Shown here in pieces: positions 9,732 to 18,751 of a stretch of 64,000 nt of DNA. The notes under the pieces are model-generated. The model saw only the letters and a list, made by a program, of their open reading frames with translations. It did no database searches and was not told the origin of the DNA. The position numbers were made by a program, and so were the translations under genes. Numbering within the stretch: the stretch's first letter is position 1; every line of letters starts with the position of its first letter. This DNA comes from an uncultured bacterium (lineage in GTDB: Bacteria; Verrucomicrobiota; Lentisphaeria; Victivallales; UBA1829), in NCBI GenBank assembly GCA_949297765.1, contig CASFTV010000016.1, positions 24,190 through 88,189 of the forward strand, read 5' to 3'.

Positions 9732-9765
9732 AAAAAAACCCTTCCGCACAGAATGCACGGAAGGG
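9732..9765 (-). terminator. Intrinsic terminator after small lipoprotein gene
   Basis: An 8-bp stem CCCTTCCG / CGGAAGGG (9739-9746 and 9758-9765) is followed on the minus strand by seven U residues, 25 bases downstream of the lipoprotein stop. Confidence 0.85.
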
Positions 9766-9789
9766 AATGATTTTCCGGACGGAAAAAAG

Positions 9790-10170
9790 TTATTTGACCG
9801 CGTTGCCGGAAATATTGATCTGACGGGTGTAGAAGATCAGACCGCTTTCCTGATACTGGGAGGCGAGGTTCAGAACCTTGGTCGCTCCGAGTTTCTTGCT
9901 CTCCTGCGTGAGGAGCGGCATCAGGGATTCCGCCGTCACGGTGTCCTGGAAAACGGCAATGTTTCCGGGAGCGGCCGTCGATCCGCTCAGCAGCGGGATC
10001 GAGAACAGGTAAATTCCCCAGTTCTGGGCATCAATATGAGCGAGGGTTTTCCCGCTGTTTGCGATCTTCTGACCGCTGAGATTCTGATCTTTGACAACTT
10101 CAACGCTGGCGCATCCGCAGAAAAGCAGGGCAGCGGCGAGGACGGAAGCAGAAAGCAACATCTTTTTCAT
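9790..10170 (-). CDS. Small exported lipoprotein (paralogue A)
   Basis: This 126-residue protein starts with MKK, a hydrophobic core and a cysteine site (ALLFCGCAS), so it is probably lipid-modified and anchored in an envelope membrane. The mature part holds WGIYLFSIPLLSGST near residue 52, a stretch on TVTAESLMPLLTQESKKLGA, and ends ISGNAVK. It is clearly related to the next gene upstream (YLLSIPLLTGST ... VSGNSVK), so the pair arose by duplication. No known domain was recognised. AGGGG precedes the start and an intrinsic terminator follows. Confidence 0.8.
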   Translation of the reverse strand: MKKMLLSASVLAAALLFCGCASVEVVKDQNLSGQKIANSGKTLAHIDAQNWGIYLFSIPLLSGSTAAPGNIAVFQDTVTAESLMPLLTQESKKLGATKVLNLASQYQESGLIFYTRQINISGNAVK

Positions 10171-10195
10171 AATATGTTTTCCCCTGGGTTGGACG

Positions 10196-10597
10196 TTATT
10201 TCACAGAGTTTCCGGAAACCGTGGCCGTCTTCCAGTAGAAGAGGAACGGGATCGGGAACGGAATGTTGGCGCTTCCGGTCATGGAGACAAGATCAATGGT
10301 CCGGGTTCCGCCCAGTTCCGCGCTCTTTTTGGTCACCATCTTCGTGACAGCCGTCACATTGACGGAGTCTTCATTCCATTTGATCGTTCCCGGTTCCAGC
10401 GTGGAACCCGTCAGCAGCGGAATCGACAGCAGATACAGGCCGCTGCTGTACCCGCTGACATGTGCAACAGAAGTCCCCGATGTGGTGATACTCTGATTGT
10501 TGAAGGTCTTGACTCCGGCTGTCTGAATCGTGGAGCATCCGGTGAACAGGGCCGCCGCTCCGAGCAAGGCAAACAGGAGCATGTGGTTTCTCTTCAT
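10196..10597 (-). CDS. Small exported lipoprotein (paralogue B)
   Basis: The 133-residue protein has a signal peptide and lipobox LFTGC near residue 20. It shares with its downstream neighbour the segment GLYLLSIPLLTGST, a following PGTI...EDSV stretch, a Lys/Ala/Leu-Gly region (KKSAELGGTRTIDL) and the final SGNSVK. The start at 10597 has AAAGGA upstream; an in-frame ATG at 10624 lacks one. The two genes are 25 bases apart and share the promoter at 10679-10706. Function unknown; an envelope stress or surface role is only a guess. Confidence 0.78.
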   Translation of the reverse strand: MKRNHMLLFALLGAAALFTGCSTIQTAGVKTFNNQSITTSGTSVAHVSGYSSGLYLLSIPLLTGSTLEPGTIKWNEDSVNVTAVTKMVTKKSAELGGTRTIDLVSMTGSANIPFPIPFLFYWKTATVSGNSVK

Positions 10598-10678
10598 TTT
10601 TCTTGTCCTTTCCGTTGTTTGCAAGGCCGCTCCGGTTTCCGGCTCGTTCCGGGATCCGGCGGGACTTTTATATGAGGT

Positions 10679-10706
10679 AGTATAACGGGTCTTTTCAAAA
10701 AAGCAA
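10679..10706 (-). promoter_or_regulatory. Promoter of the lipoprotein pair
   Basis: The -35 box TTGCTT (10701-10706) and -10 box TATACT (10679-10684), with 16 bases between, lie about 80 bases before the first lipoprotein gene. Confidence 0.5.
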
Positions 10707-10783
10707 AAGAAGAAAAAGAAAATTTTCAGAAATTTTCTCTGTAAACAGCCGTTTCTTTTCCCGGACCTTGTTTTCCGGATTTC

Positions 10784-11596
10784 TCAGGAGCCTCTGCATG
10801 CAGAGTGTTCCTGAAGATGTTTCCGGTACTGCGCGGGGGGAACTCCGTACATCCGTTTGAAGGTGCGGGAAAAATGAAACCGGTCATTGACGCCGATCGC
10901 GTAGCAGATTTCGTCGATTGTGCAGTTCCCGAACTGGAGCAGGCGCGCCGCCTGCGTGTACCGCACATGCAGAAGATACTGATAGGGCGTGCTCCCCGTC
11001 TGGGATTTGAAATCCCGCAGAAACACATTTTCCGAAAGTCCCGCAATCCGGGAGAGCGTCGCCAGATTGATCTCCTTGTTGATGTTGGAGCGGATGTAAT
11101 CGCACGCATCCACGATGCGCCGGTCGCAGTCGATTTCGGAAAACGCCTCCGGCGGCAGCTTGGCGATTGCGGCGGTGACCAGGGAAAGTCCCAGAAGTTT
11201 CCGTTTCGCCGGCGGACACTCCTCTGCGGAAAAACAGTCGTGCAGCTCCTTCAGAATCACCGCCACGCAGCCCGATTCCGAAAGCGGAATCGCATTCAGG
11301 AGATGCGCCCGGCTGCCCGAGATGTTTTCCACTTCAAAGTGAATGTAAAGCTGTTCCGGTGCACCTTCCGACCAGGTCCGCAGATTGCAGTTCGGCGGAA
11401 GCAGATAAAGTTTTTCCGGGCGAAGTTCCATCTTCTGACCTTCCAGAAACACTCCCGCGCCTCCCGCGGTATGATGATAGAGTCTCCAGTAGCAGCCGCC
11501 GAGCATCAGATGATTCCAGAACGCCGTCAGCCGGGTTTTGGAGACTGCGCCCAGATGGATTTCCGGCGCATTCAGATGGACTCTTGTGGATGCCAT
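10784..11596 (-). CDS. AraC-family transcriptional regulator
   Basis: The 270-residue protein has an N-terminal cupin-like sensing part (about 1-150). The C-terminal AraC DNA-binding domain has two helix-turn-helix units (INLATLSRIAGLSENVFLRDFKSQTG and TIDEICYAIGVNDRFHFSRTFKRMYGVPPAQYR). This arrangement is usual for regulators of carbohydrate genes. It starts 8 bases after the coaC stop, so it seems to be the last gene of gmk-coaC-araC. The target is unknown; the nearest unlinked sugar gene is the mannonate dehydratase 6 kb away. Confidence 0.93.
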   Translation of the reverse strand: MASTRVHLNAPEIHLGAVSKTRLTAFWNHLMLGGCYWRLYHHTAGGAGVFLEGQKMELRPEKLYLLPPNCNLRTWSEGAPEQLYIHFEVENISGSRAHLLNAIPLSESGCVAVILKELHDCFSAEECPPAKRKLLGLSLVTAAIAKLPPEAFSEIDCDRRIVDACDYIRSNINKEINLATLSRIAGLSENVFLRDFKSQTGSTPYQYLLHVRYTQAARLLQFGNCTIDEICYAIGVNDRFHFSRTFKRMYGVPPAQYRKHLQEHSACRGS

Positions 11597-11604
11597 GAAC
11601 GCCG

Positions 11605-12150
11605 TCAGTCCTTTTTCCGGATTGCGCGGATGGCCTCCAGGATTTCCGTTACTTCCGCCATTCGCCCTTCGCCGTTGTCACCGCAGGCGAGGCGTCCCCT
11701 GCCCGGTCCGACAAAGTGTACGCCCCACGAACGGAGAATTTCGCAGTTCCGCCGTACCGCCGGACTCTGCCACATCCGGGTGTTCATCGCGGGTGCCAGC
11801 AGGACATCGCCCCGGTACGCCATTGCCGAAGTCGTCAGCGCATCGTCCGCGATCCCGTTGGCATATTTCCCGAGAAAGTTCGCTGTACACGGCGCGATGA
11901 CCATCAGGCTTGCCAGTTCCGAGATTTCGATATGGCCCGGCTTCCAGGTCGGCGTATCCCACAGGTCGAAGATCACCGGGTTGCGCGACAGCGTGAAAAA
12001 CAGCTTGTCGGAGATCAGATGGCGTGCGGAATCGGTCATCATCACATGCACATCATATCCGCCGGCGGAGAGCTTTGAGCACAGGTCCGCCGCCTTGTAG
12101 ATGGCGATCCCGCCCGTCACTCCCAGAAGAATCGCATTGGGATCAGGCAT
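11605..12150 (-). CDS. coaC: Phosphopantothenoylcysteine decarboxylase-type flavoprotein (CoaC only)
   Basis: This 181-residue flavoprotein corresponds to the CoaC half of the usual CoaBC fusion. It has GVTGGIAIYKAADL at the start, the catalytic histidine in HIEISELA, the FMN/active-site stretch APCTANFLGKYANGIADD, PAMNTRMW and the substrate-clamp region GRLACGDNGEGRM. It decarboxylates 4'-phosphopantothenoylcysteine in coenzyme A synthesis. The CoaB ligase domain is absent and must be encoded elsewhere. It overlaps gmk by 8 bases, so translation is probably coupled. Confidence 0.88.
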   Translation of the reverse strand: MPDPNAILLGVTGGIAIYKAADLCSKLSAGGYDVHVMMTDSARHLISDKLFFTLSRNPVIFDLWDTPTWKPGHIEISELASLMVIAPCTANFLGKYANGIADDALTTSAMAYRGDVLLAPAMNTRMWQSPAVRRNCEILRSWGVHFVGPGRGRLACGDNGEGRMAEVTEILEAIRAIRKKD

Positions 12151-12769
12151 TGATATCCTCTTTCCATCGTTTTGTGGACATTCTGAATGCGAGGAGCAGC
12201 GCGTCGAATTTTTTCACCGCACTCTCAAAGTCATCGTTGATCAGAAGATACGAATACTCCCTCCAGTGCGAAATTTCAAGTCTGGAATTTTCCAAACGCT
12301 TCAAAATCACCTCTTCCGCGTCGGTTCCCCGTCCCCGGAGACGGCGTTCCAGCTCCGCATGCGACGGCGGCGCGACAAATACAAATTCCGCCGAATCCCG
12401 GAAAATTTCCGAATTCCGGCACAATTCATGGACTTTCGCCGCTCCCTGCACATCAATATCCAGAATCACATCAATTCCCCGCGTGACGCGTTCCAGCACT
12501 TCCGATTTGAGCGTCCCGTAGAAATTTCCGTGCACCTCCGCATATTCGATAAATTCATCCGCCTCGATCTTTCTCCGGAATTCCTCCACGCTGAGAAAAT
12601 GATAATCCACGCCGTCCCGTTCTTCTCCGCGGGGGGCGCGGGTGGTGCAGGAAATCGAAAACGCCACCTCCGGGTGACGCTTCATCACTTCCCGGCTGAT
12701 ACTCGATTTCCCGGACCCGCTCGGCCCGGAGACGATCAGGGCAATCCCAAGACGCGCAATCTCTTTCAT
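12143..12769 (-). CDS. gmk: Guanylate kinase
   Basis: Phosphorylates GMP to GDP. The 208-residue protein has the P-loop VSGPSGSGKSS, the GMP-binding stretch SCTTRAPRGEERDGVDYHF, and the R-x-R-G-R-G-T-D lid region. Length and motif order are normal. First gene of gmk-coaC-araC, downstream of tRNA-Lys, with no separate promoter recognised; readthrough from the tRNA is possible. Confidence 0.97.
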   Translation of the reverse strand: MKEIARLGIALIVSGPSGSGKSSISREVMKRHPEVAFSISCTTRAPRGEERDGVDYHFLSVEEFRRKIEADEFIEYAEVHGNFYGTLKSEVLERVTRGIDVILDIDVQGAAKVHELCRNSEIFRDSAEFVFVAPPSHAELERRLRGRGTDAEEVILKRLENSRLEISHWREYSYLLINDDFESAVKKFDALLLAFRMSTKRWKEDINA

Positions 12770-12869
12770 GAATACAGACTCCGGAATACGGCTGATGAAA
12801 ATCCCGCGGAAAGAAAAACACCCGCAAAAACGAATCTTCGGCCTGGTTGGTTGACAGAGTGGAAATAAA

Positions 12870-12945
12870 TGGTGAGTCGGCCGGGGCTCGAACCCGGGAC
12901 CACCGCCTTAAAAGGGCGATGCTCTACCGACTGAGCTACCGACTC
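12870..12945 (-). tRNA. tRNA-Lys (anticodon TTT)
   Basis: Read on the minus strand: a 7-bp acceptor stem GAGTCGG / CCGACTC, D-arm TAGCTCAGTCGGTAGAGCA, anticodon loop CTTTTAA giving TTT, T-arm loop TTCGAGC, discriminator A and an encoded CCA. The cloverleaf is complete. Confidence 0.97.
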
Positions 12946-12979
12946 ACTCGAATTCATCTTCTTTCGGGCAGATGCAATT

Positions 12980-13007
12980 AAGATACATCGTTCTTTGAAA
13001 AAGTCAA
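12980..13007 (-). promoter_or_regulatory. Promoter of tRNA-Lys
   Basis: TTGACT (13002-13007), a 16-base spacer and TATCTT (12980-12985) lie 34 bases before the tRNA 5' end. Confidence 0.5.
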
Positions 13008-13018
13008 ACGGTTTTCTG

Positions 13019-13047
13019 AAAAAAAAACGGATTTTTCAGCTCTCCGT
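13019..13047 (-). terminator. Probable terminator after infA
   Basis: A short stem ACGGA / TCCGT is followed by eight U residues on the minus strand, just after the infA stop. The stem is only 5 bp, so this is weak. Confidence 0.4.
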
Positions 13048-13051
13048 CCGC

Positions 13052-13270
13052 TCATTTTTGCCGGAATACGATTCTTCCCTTGGTCAGATCATACGGAGAC
13101 ATCTCAAGTGTCACGGAGTCGCCGGGAAGAATTCGGATGAAGTTCAGGCGCATCTTCCCGCTGATGTGGGCCAACACGCAGTGACCGTTCTGAAGTTCCA
13201 CTTTGAACATCGTGTTGGGAAGCAGCTCCTTCACTACTCCGTCGACTTTTATGACGTCATCTTTAGGCAC
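13052..13270 (-). CDS. infA: Translation initiation factor IF-1
   Basis: The 72-residue S1/OB-fold protein has the IF-1 hallmarks [34 protein letters not shown] and [11 protein letters not shown]. It assists start-codon selection on the 30S ribosome. The start codon is GTG (13270) and the gene overlaps the end of map by 8 bases (GTGCCTAA), so reinitiation after map is likely. Confidence 0.97.
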   Translation of the reverse strand: MPKDDVIKVDGVVKELLPNTMFKVELQNGHCVLAHISGKMRLNFIRILPGDSVTLEMSPYDLTKGRIVFRQK

Positions 13271-14027
13271 GGGTTAAAACCTCCGGTTGTTCAGTTGTAA
13301 TAAGAACCATATGCTCGAAATGAGCCGAATTTCTGCCGTCGCGAGTCCGTACCGTCCAGCGGTTCGGCTCCACATACACCTTGTAGGTCCCCAGATTGAA
13401 CATCGGTTCGATCGCAAGGACCATTCCCGGCTGGAGACGCGGTCCCCGCAGCGGGGTCACATAATTGGGAACCTCCGGCGGTTCGTGCAGTTTGACGCCG
13501 CAGCCGTGGCCGACAAAATCCCGTACAACCGCGATCCCGTTTTTCTTCGCAACCTTCTGCACGGCCGCAGAGATGTCCCGGATGTAGTTGCCGCAGACCG
13601 CCGCCGCAATTCCCGCCTCCAGGGCCTCCCGCGTGACGTCCATCAGTTTCTGATCTTCCGCCGGAACCGGTTCGTCGCCCACATAATCGGTCCGGGCCGT
13701 GTCGCCGATTCCTCCTTCGTATTCCACGCCGACGTCGATGCTGACAAGATCCCCTTTCAGAATGAACCGTTCCGGAGAGCCGATCCCGTGAACCACTTCG
13801 TCGTTGACCGAGATGCAGATGTTGCCGGGATAGCCGTGATATCCGAGAAACGCGCATTTCCCTCCCATCGAGGTGATGACCTCTCCCGCGATCAGATCCA
13901 GTTCTTTTGTGCTCATCCCCGGACGGATGAACTCCGCGATCCGGTCGCGTGCTCTGCCCGCCATTGCGGCGGCAACGCGGATGCGCGCAATCTCTTCCGG
14001 CGTGTGAATGATGTAGTCCCTGCTCAT
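13263..14027 (-). CDS. map: Methionine aminopeptidase, type I
   Basis: Removes N-terminal methionine from new proteins. The 254-residue protein has the pita-bread metal ligands in order: Asp in SIDVGV, Asp in GDTARTD, His in GHGCG, Glu in AIEPMF and Glu in FEHMVLI. It sits 4 bases after adk and overlaps infA, the classic adk-map-infA order seen next to secY in many bacteria, although secY is not upstream here. Confidence 0.97.
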   Translation of the reverse strand: MSRDYIIHTPEEIARIRVAAAMAGRARDRIAEFIRPGMSTKELDLIAGEVITSMGGKCAFLGYHGYPGNICISVNDEVVHGIGSPERFILKGDLVSIDVGVEYEGGIGDTARTDYVGDEPVPAEDQKLMDVTREALEAGIAAAVCGNYIRDISAAVQKVAKKNGIAVVRDFVGHGCGVKLHEPPEVPNYVTPLRGPRLQPGMVLAIEPMFNLGTYKVYVEPNRWTVRTRDGRNSAHFEHMVLITTEQPEVLTRA

Positions 14028-14031
14028 TTCA

Positions 14032-14685
14032 TCAGCTCAGAATCGCCCGCAGTGCGGCGTATCCCTCCGCTTTCGGCAGCGAAGAGTCGATTTTGGACAG
14101 CAGGTTCTTTTCCGTATAATACCCGATCAGCGGGAAGGTCTGTTCCTTGTAAACCGAAAGACGGTTCTGCGCCGTTTCGAGAGAATCGTCCGTCCGCTGA
14201 TAGAGTTCTCCTCCGCAGGAGTCGCAGATCCCTTCCTGTTTCGGCTTGGAGAAGATTTTATTATAGCTTGCTCCGCATTTCCGGCAGGTCAGACGGGCGG
14301 TCAGCCGCTGAAGAAGGAGTTCTTCCGGTGCGTCGAACAGCACCACCGCGTCGAGTTTCTTTCCTGCCTTTGCAAGCGCCGTTTCCAGAAGTTCCGCCTG
14401 GCGGATTGTGCGGGGGAAGCCGTCCAGAAGAAAACCGCCTGCGCACTCCGCGGAGAGCAGTTTGCCCGCGACCATGTCCGCGACCACCTCGTCGGGAACG
14501 AGTTTGCCCGAATCCATGTAGCTTTTCGCCAGTTTCCCCAGGTCGCTTCCCTTCCCGATTTCGGACCGGAAAATGTCGCCTGTCGAGACATGTGCAAGGT
14601 TTTCCTCTCTCAGAAGAATTTCGGAGAGTGTGCCCTTTCCCGCTCCCGGGGGGCCGAGAAGGACGATGTTGCGTTTCGTAATCAT
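14032..14685 (-). CDS. adk: Adenylate kinase with zinc-type lid
   Basis: Interconverts ATP + AMP and 2 ADP. The 217-residue protein has the P-loop GPPGAGKGT, the AMP site DGFPRTIRQAE and a long lid with four cysteines (CRKCGASY ... CDSCGG), a structural zinc site common in Gram-positive and many other enzymes. A strong promoter (TTGACA-17-TAAATT) lies 50-75 bases upstream. First gene of adk-map-infA. Confidence 0.97.
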   Translation of the reverse strand: MITKRNIVLLGPPGAGKGTLSEILLREENLAHVSTGDIFRSEIGKGSDLGKLAKSYMDSGKLVPDEVVADMVAGKLLSAECAGGFLLDGFPRTIRQAELLETALAKAGKKLDAVVLFDAPEELLLQRLTARLTCRKCGASYNKIFSKPKQEGICDSCGGELYQRTDDSLETAQNRLSVYKEQTFPLIGYYTEKNLLSKIDSSLPKAEGYAALRAILS

Positions 14686-14732
14686 TTCTGATGACTTCCC
14701 CTGACTGATTTTGTAAAATCGTTCAATTCTGT

Positions 14733-14761
14733 AATTTACAACCGTTTTTTCATTCTGTCAA
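14733..14761 (-). promoter_or_regulatory. Promoter of adk-map-infA
   Basis: A consensus -35 TTGACA (14756-14761), a 17-base spacer and TAAATT (14733-14738). Confidence 0.65.
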
Positions 14762-14859
14762 CACGGGAAGCGCGCCGTCGCGAAAGAAAAACTCAAAATT
14801 CGCCGGCGCGTTTTCTGTTCCGGTCCGTTGTCCGGAGGATTCAAGCCGTGCGCGGGGTG

Positions 14860-15360
14860 TTACAGAATCTCCGCTGTCTCGATGACGACCGGTTCCAGCG
14901 GAACATCGTCGTGATAGCCGTACGGCCCGGTTTCCACCTTCGCGATTTTGTCGACCACGTCCATTCCTTTTGTCACCTTTCCGAACACGCAGTACCCGTA
15001 TCCGGCCGGCGTTTTGGAGCGGTGATCGAGAAAATCGTTGTCCACCAGATTGATAAAGAACTGTGCGGTGGCGCTGTCGACTTCACTGGTGCGGGCCATG
15101 GCGATTGTTCCGCGTTTGTTGGAGGGGGCGGCATGGGCTTCGTTCCGGATCGGCGGTTCGGTATCAAGTTCGTTCATTTCCGCGTCCATTCCGCCGCCCT
15201 GGATCATGAATCCGTCGATGACGCGGTGGAAGATTGTTCCGTTGTAGTGCCCTTCCTTCACATAATCGAGAAAATTGCGGACCGTGACCGGAGTTTCCCC
15301 GTCGAAAAGTTCCAGCTCGATAGCACCCATTCCCGTTGTCAGCTTCACTCTGCTTCCCAT
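14860..15360 (-). CDS. Cyclophilin-type peptidyl-prolyl isomerase
   Basis: This 166-residue cyclophilin has the catalytic-face motifs [41 protein letters not shown] and [15 protein letters not shown]. It has no signal peptide, so it is cytoplasmic (PpiB-like). AGGGAG precedes the start. It follows ptsI by 16 bases and may be co-transcribed with ptsH-ptsI. Confidence 0.95.
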   Translation of the reverse strand: MGSRVKLTTGMGAIELELFDGETPVTVRNFLDYVKEGHYNGTIFHRVIDGFMIQGGGMDAEMNELDTEPPIRNEAHAAPSNKRGTIAMARTSEVDSATAQFFINLVDNDFLDHRSKTPAGYGYCVFGKVTKGMDVVDKIAKVETGPYGYHDDVPLEPVVIETAEIL

Positions 15361-15376
15361 CTTCCGCTCCCTGCTG

Positions 15377-17203
15377 TTAGACGCCTTTCATCGCGAGACT
15401 GACCACATCCGGCGCAATCCGGTGCAGCAGTTCGTCCGACATTTCCAGAACCTGACGGTGATCGCTGCACTTCAGCGCATTCGCCGCAAACTGTTCCGCT
15501 TCATACATCCGGAGACTGCGGATCACCCTCCGGGCGACTCCGAGCGATCCGGTACTCATGCTCAACTCCTGAATTCCAAGTCCGATCAGCAGCGGGATGA
15601 ACCGGGGATCGGCCGCCATCTCTCCGCAGACTCCGACCCAGATCCCGGCGGCATTCGCCGCCTTGACAATCCGGTCGATCAGCATCAGAATCACCGGATG
15701 CGCCGGACGGTACAGCGATGCCACCCGTTCATTGCCCCGGTCCACCGCCATCGTGTATTGAACCAGATCGTTTGTCCCGATGCTGAAAAAATCCACCTTT
15801 TCCGCCATATGTTCCGCAAACAGCGCGGCCGCGGGCGTTTCCACCATGATGCCCACTTCCATGTGTTCGTCGAATTTCTTCTTTTCCGCGCACAGATCCT
15901 CCCGGACCCGGTTCAGAATTTCCAGAAGGCGGTCCACTTCGTCTTCGCAGGTCACCATCGGGAACATCATCCGGGTTGGTCCGAACGCGCTCGCGCGGAG
16001 AATCGCCCGGAGCTGCGGAATCAGAAGCTCCGGAAACGCCAGACACAGCCGGATCGAACGCTGTCCGAGAAACGGATTCGGATCATGTGTCACATTGATA
16101 ACCGAGGAGAGTTTGTCGCCTCCGAGGTCCAGGGTCCGGATGATGGTCGCCTCTCCGTTCATTCCCTCAATGATTTTCCGATAGACCGCAAACTGTTCCT
16201 CCTCGCTCGGAATATGGTTCGTAAGGAACAGATATTCCGTCCGGAACAGCCCGATTCCGGAGGCTCCCGATTTATGTACCTCTTCGATGTCCCCGGCGTC
16301 GTCCAGATTCGCCGCAAGATGGATGCGGTAGCCGTCAATGGTTTCCGGAAGAAGTGTGCTTTCCTGCTGCAGCTCGTTGAACAGCTGTTCCTTGGAGACC
16401 TCTTTCTGTGCATACAGCTCCAGCGTCTCCTGCTTCGGATTGGTGATGACCGCACCGATGTAGCCGTCGATGATGAGCATGTCGCCGTTGTGAAGATTGC
16501 TCATCAGGTTCGGAATGCCGACCACTGCCGGAATGCGCATGGAACGCGCCAGAATCGCTGTATGAGAGGTCCGGCTTCCGGTTTCCGTTGCGAATGCCTG
16601 CACGTTCTCCCGGTCGAGCATGGCTGTGTCCGAGGGCGTCAGATCTCTGGAAATCAGGATCCTCTGTCCCGGAAGGTGGTCCAGAAGCTGGCGTTCCTCT
16701 CCGCTGAGATTATCCAGAATCCGGCAGGCGACATCGGCAACATCGGATGCCCGTTCCTTCAGATATTGATCGTTCACCGCCGAAATCGCGGAAATGTACC
16801 GCTGAATGGACCGGGCAAACACCACGTCCGCCGTCTGCATCTCCTTCCGGATTCCTTCAATCACTTCATGGATCAGGGTCCGGTCGTCCACGATCAGCAT
16901 GTGTGCGTCGAAGATGCTGGCATCGCCGGATTCGAGGGAATCCCTGAGGCGCGCCTGAAGTTCGGCAATCTGCTTCCGGGTTTTATCCAGCGCATTGGTG
17001 AAACGGGTGATCTCGCCGGGGACCTCCGATTCCGTAATCGGCTTCGGCTCCACCTCCAGAGAGGTCCGTCCCGCATTTCCGACAATCAGGGCGATTCCGA
17101 TCGCGATCCCCGACGATGCCGGAATCCCGTGATACATCACTTCTTTCCGGTTCTCCGGGGGTGTTTGGAGGGGGGTGGTGCCGGCTGTTCCGTCATTCTT
17201 CAT
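15377..17203 (-). CDS. ptsI: PEP-protein phosphotransferase (PTS enzyme I)
   Basis: Takes phosphate from phosphoenolpyruvate and passes it to HPr. It is about 608 residues long with the phospho-histidine site [15 protein letters not shown], the PEP-binding region [10 protein letters not shown] and the C-terminal [10 protein letters not shown] with the active cysteine. The start is uncertain: ATG at 17203 (chosen), TTG at 17218, or an internal ATG at 17137 closer to the family's usual beginning ([14 protein letters not shown]). It overlaps ptsH, so coupling is likely. No sugar-specific enzyme II is visible in the window. Confidence 0.96.
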   Translation of the reverse strand: MKNDGTAGTTPLQTPPENRKEVMYHGIPASSGIAIGIALIVGNAGRTSLEVEPKPITESEVPGEITRFTNALDKTRKQIAELQARLRDSLESGDASIFDAHMLIVDDRTLIHEVIEGIRKEMQTADVVFARSIQRYISAISAVNDQYLKERASDVADVACRILDNLSGEERQLLDHLPGQRILISRDLTPSDTAMLDRENVQAFATETGSRTSHTAILARSMRIPAVVGIPNLMSNLHNGDMLIIDGYIGAVITNPKQETLELYAQKEVSKEQLFNELQQESTLLPETIDGYRIHLAANLDDAGDIEEVHKSGASGIGLFRTEYLFLTNHIPSEEEQFAVYRKIIEGMNGEATIIRTLDLGGDKLSSVINVTHDPNPFLGQRSIRLCLAFPELLIPQLRAILRASAFGPTRMMFPMVTCEDEVDRLLEILNRVREDLCAEKKKFDEHMEVGIMVETPAAALFAEHMAEKVDFFSIGTNDLVQYTMAVDRGNERVASLYRPAHPVILMLIDRIVKAANAAGIWVGVCGEMAADPRFIPLLIGLGIQELSMSTGSLGVARRVIRSLRMYEAEQFAANALKCSDHRQVLEMSDELLHRIAPDVVSLAMKGV

Positions 17204-17468
17204 CAAATCGTCTGTCAACCAAATCGTTGAGGGCTTTCACAGCGTCTTCGGCGTCGGGGCCGGAGGCGGTGATCTTGAGTTTCGATCCGCACACCGCGGA
17301 AAGCACCAGCATGCTCATGAGGCTTTTCCCGTTGGCGGTTTCCGCATCTTTGGAAACGACGATATCGCTGTCGAATTTCGAGGCTGTCTGCACAAAAAGG
17401 GAGGCCGGCCGCGCATGCAGACCCAGCTTGTTCCGTATCGTGCATTCTGTCGTTTTTACAGCGGCCAT
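17193..17468 (-). CDS. ptsH: HPr phosphocarrier protein
   Basis: This 91-residue HPr has the phosphorylatable His in NKLGLHARPA (residue 18) and a Ser in GKSLMSMLVL at the position regulated by HPr kinase in other bacteria. It accepts phosphate from enzyme I. GAAAGGA precedes the start and the promoter at 17513-17540 serves the operon. Confidence 0.96.
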   Translation of the reverse strand: MAAVKTTECTIRNKLGLHARPASLFVQTASKFDSDIVVSKDAETANGKSLMSMLVLSAVCGSKLKITASGPDAEDAVKALNDLVDRRFDEE

Positions 17469-17512
17469 CCGGCATCCTTTCCCGATTGAGTCAATAGAAG
17501 CAATAGAGCGGT

Positions 17513-17540
17513 ACTATAGCATTGTTTTTTCAAAATTCAA
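17513..17540 (-). promoter_or_regulatory. Promoter of ptsH-ptsI
   Basis: TTGAAT (17535-17540), a 16-base spacer and TATAGT (17513-17518), about 45 bases before ptsH. Confidence 0.55.
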
Positions 17541-17627
17541 CAACGCCCGCTTTTTTCTTCCGTCGGAAGGACGGGTTTTTCCGGATTTTATCTGGTCCGC
17601 AGTTCTTTTGTTTTCCGGATTTCCCGA

Positions 17628-18584
17628 TCAGGAGGACGCGGACCTGCGTTCCAGCAATCCTTTCAGGTATCCGACGGCGAAGATGTTGCCGAGCATCGCA
17701 TAGCCGAAATTTTCATTGCTTTCCCCCGCCATGGTCGGCGTGTGGTCCGGACGGATCAGACAATCGGGCGCGTGACGGGAGATCTGGTCCAGGAGCGCCG
17801 CCATGTCGGTTGGTCCGTTGTCGTGGAAGGTTTCCCGGAAGCATGTCGCGGTCCCGGTGATGTCGCGGAAATGGAGAAAGAAGATTTTGGAGCCGAACTC
17901 CTCAATCAGCCGGAACACGTCCTCGCCCATTGCGCGGAAGGTCGCCTGACAGAAGGTGATCCCGTGCGACGGACTGTCCGAAAGCGACAGCACCCGGCGG
18001 TACGCGTCGGCACTGGTCAGAATCCGTGAATACCCGAGAAGCGGAGAGATCGGCGGATCGTCCGGATGCAGCCCGAGCCGGACTCCCGACTCCTCCGCAA
18101 CCGGAAGAACCGATTCCAGAAAATAGGAATAATTCCTCCACATCTCCTCTTCCGTCACCTTCAGCGGAACGTTGTTGTCGATGTCCGACAGATCAAAACC
18201 GCTCGTCAGGGCGCCTCCCCGTTCCGGAAGATCGCTCCGCGTCCGGAACCAGCCGATTCCCGCCATGAAGTTGTAGCAGAGCAGTTCGATTCCGAGCCGG
18301 CCCATATTCCGCAGCATCTGACGGTAACGTTCAATATCCTCGTCGCGACCCGGGAACCCGAGCTTGATCCGGCTCATGTCAAACTCGTCCCCTTCCAGCG
18401 CGTACAGATGAAACCCCCGTTCCCGGAACCGGTCCGATACCGTTTTCAGCGACGCATAGTCAGACGGATCTTTCAATCCGCTCAGCTCCGGCGCCGCTTT
18501 CGTCACAGCATACCGGACTCCAAGCTGCGCCGCTATATCCCACTGAAGATTCGGAACCGCCGGAAGCATCAGCCCAAGTTTCAT
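17628..18584 (-). CDS. uxuA: Mannonate dehydratase (UxuA family)
   Basis: Converts D-mannonate to 2-keto-3-deoxygluconate in hexuronate breakdown. The 318-residue TIM-barrel protein has the family stretches LCYNFMAGIGWFRT, GVRLGLHPDDPP, HFRDITGTATCFRETFHDNGPTDM and RPDHTPTMAGE, which carry the metal and substrate ligands. It is slightly shorter than E. coli UxuA (about 390). No other uronate gene is adjacent. Expression may be controlled in the leader, where a promoter, an intrinsic terminator and a second promoter follow each other. Confidence 0.93.
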   Translation of the reverse strand: MKLGLMLPAVPNLQWDIAAQLGVRYAVTKAAPELSGLKDPSDYASLKTVSDRFRERGFHLYALEGDEFDMSRIKLGFPGRDEDIERYRQMLRNMGRLGIELLCYNFMAGIGWFRTRSDLPERGGALTSGFDLSDIDNNVPLKVTEEEMWRNYSYFLESVLPVAEESGVRLGLHPDDPPISPLLGYSRILTSADAYRRVLSLSDSPSHGITFCQATFRAMGEDVFRLIEEFGSKIFFLHFRDITGTATCFRETFHDNGPTDMAALLDQISRHAPDCLIRPDHTPTMAGESNENFGYAMLGNIFAVGYLKGLLERRSASS

Positions 18585-18629
18585 CCTTCTTCTCCTCCAT
18601 AATATTCTGTATTGAATAATCTCTATTCT

Positions 18630-18657
18630 AAAATACTCCCTCTTCGGAAAAAATCAA
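18630..18657 (-). promoter_or_regulatory. Proximal uxuA promoter
   Basis: TTGATT (18652-18657), a 16-base spacer and TATTTT (18630-18635). It lies downstream of the leader terminator, so it could express uxuA independently. Confidence 0.4.
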
Positions 18658-18673
18658 GCGGGATCAGCCCATC

Positions 18674-18719
18674 AAAAAAAAGCGGAGAACCGGGCCCCCG
18701 AATTGACCCGATTCCCCGC
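18674..18719 (-). terminator. Intrinsic terminator in the uxuA leader
   Basis: A 13-bp stem (18682-18694 with 18707-18719, two G-U pairs) with a 12-base loop is followed on the minus strand by eight U residues (18681-18674). It lies about 25 bases after the predicted start of the distal promoter's transcript and 90 bases before uxuA, so it would end a roughly 70-nt RNA or act as an attenuator. Confidence 0.75.
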
Positions 18720-18751
18720 CAGGAGGAAACATCTTTTGCTTTCCAGAGCAT

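Noticed and set aside
9585..9789. SAM riboswitch upstream of metK
   Set aside because: The predicted leader is only about 40-45 bases and shows no SAM-I/II/IV-like helices.
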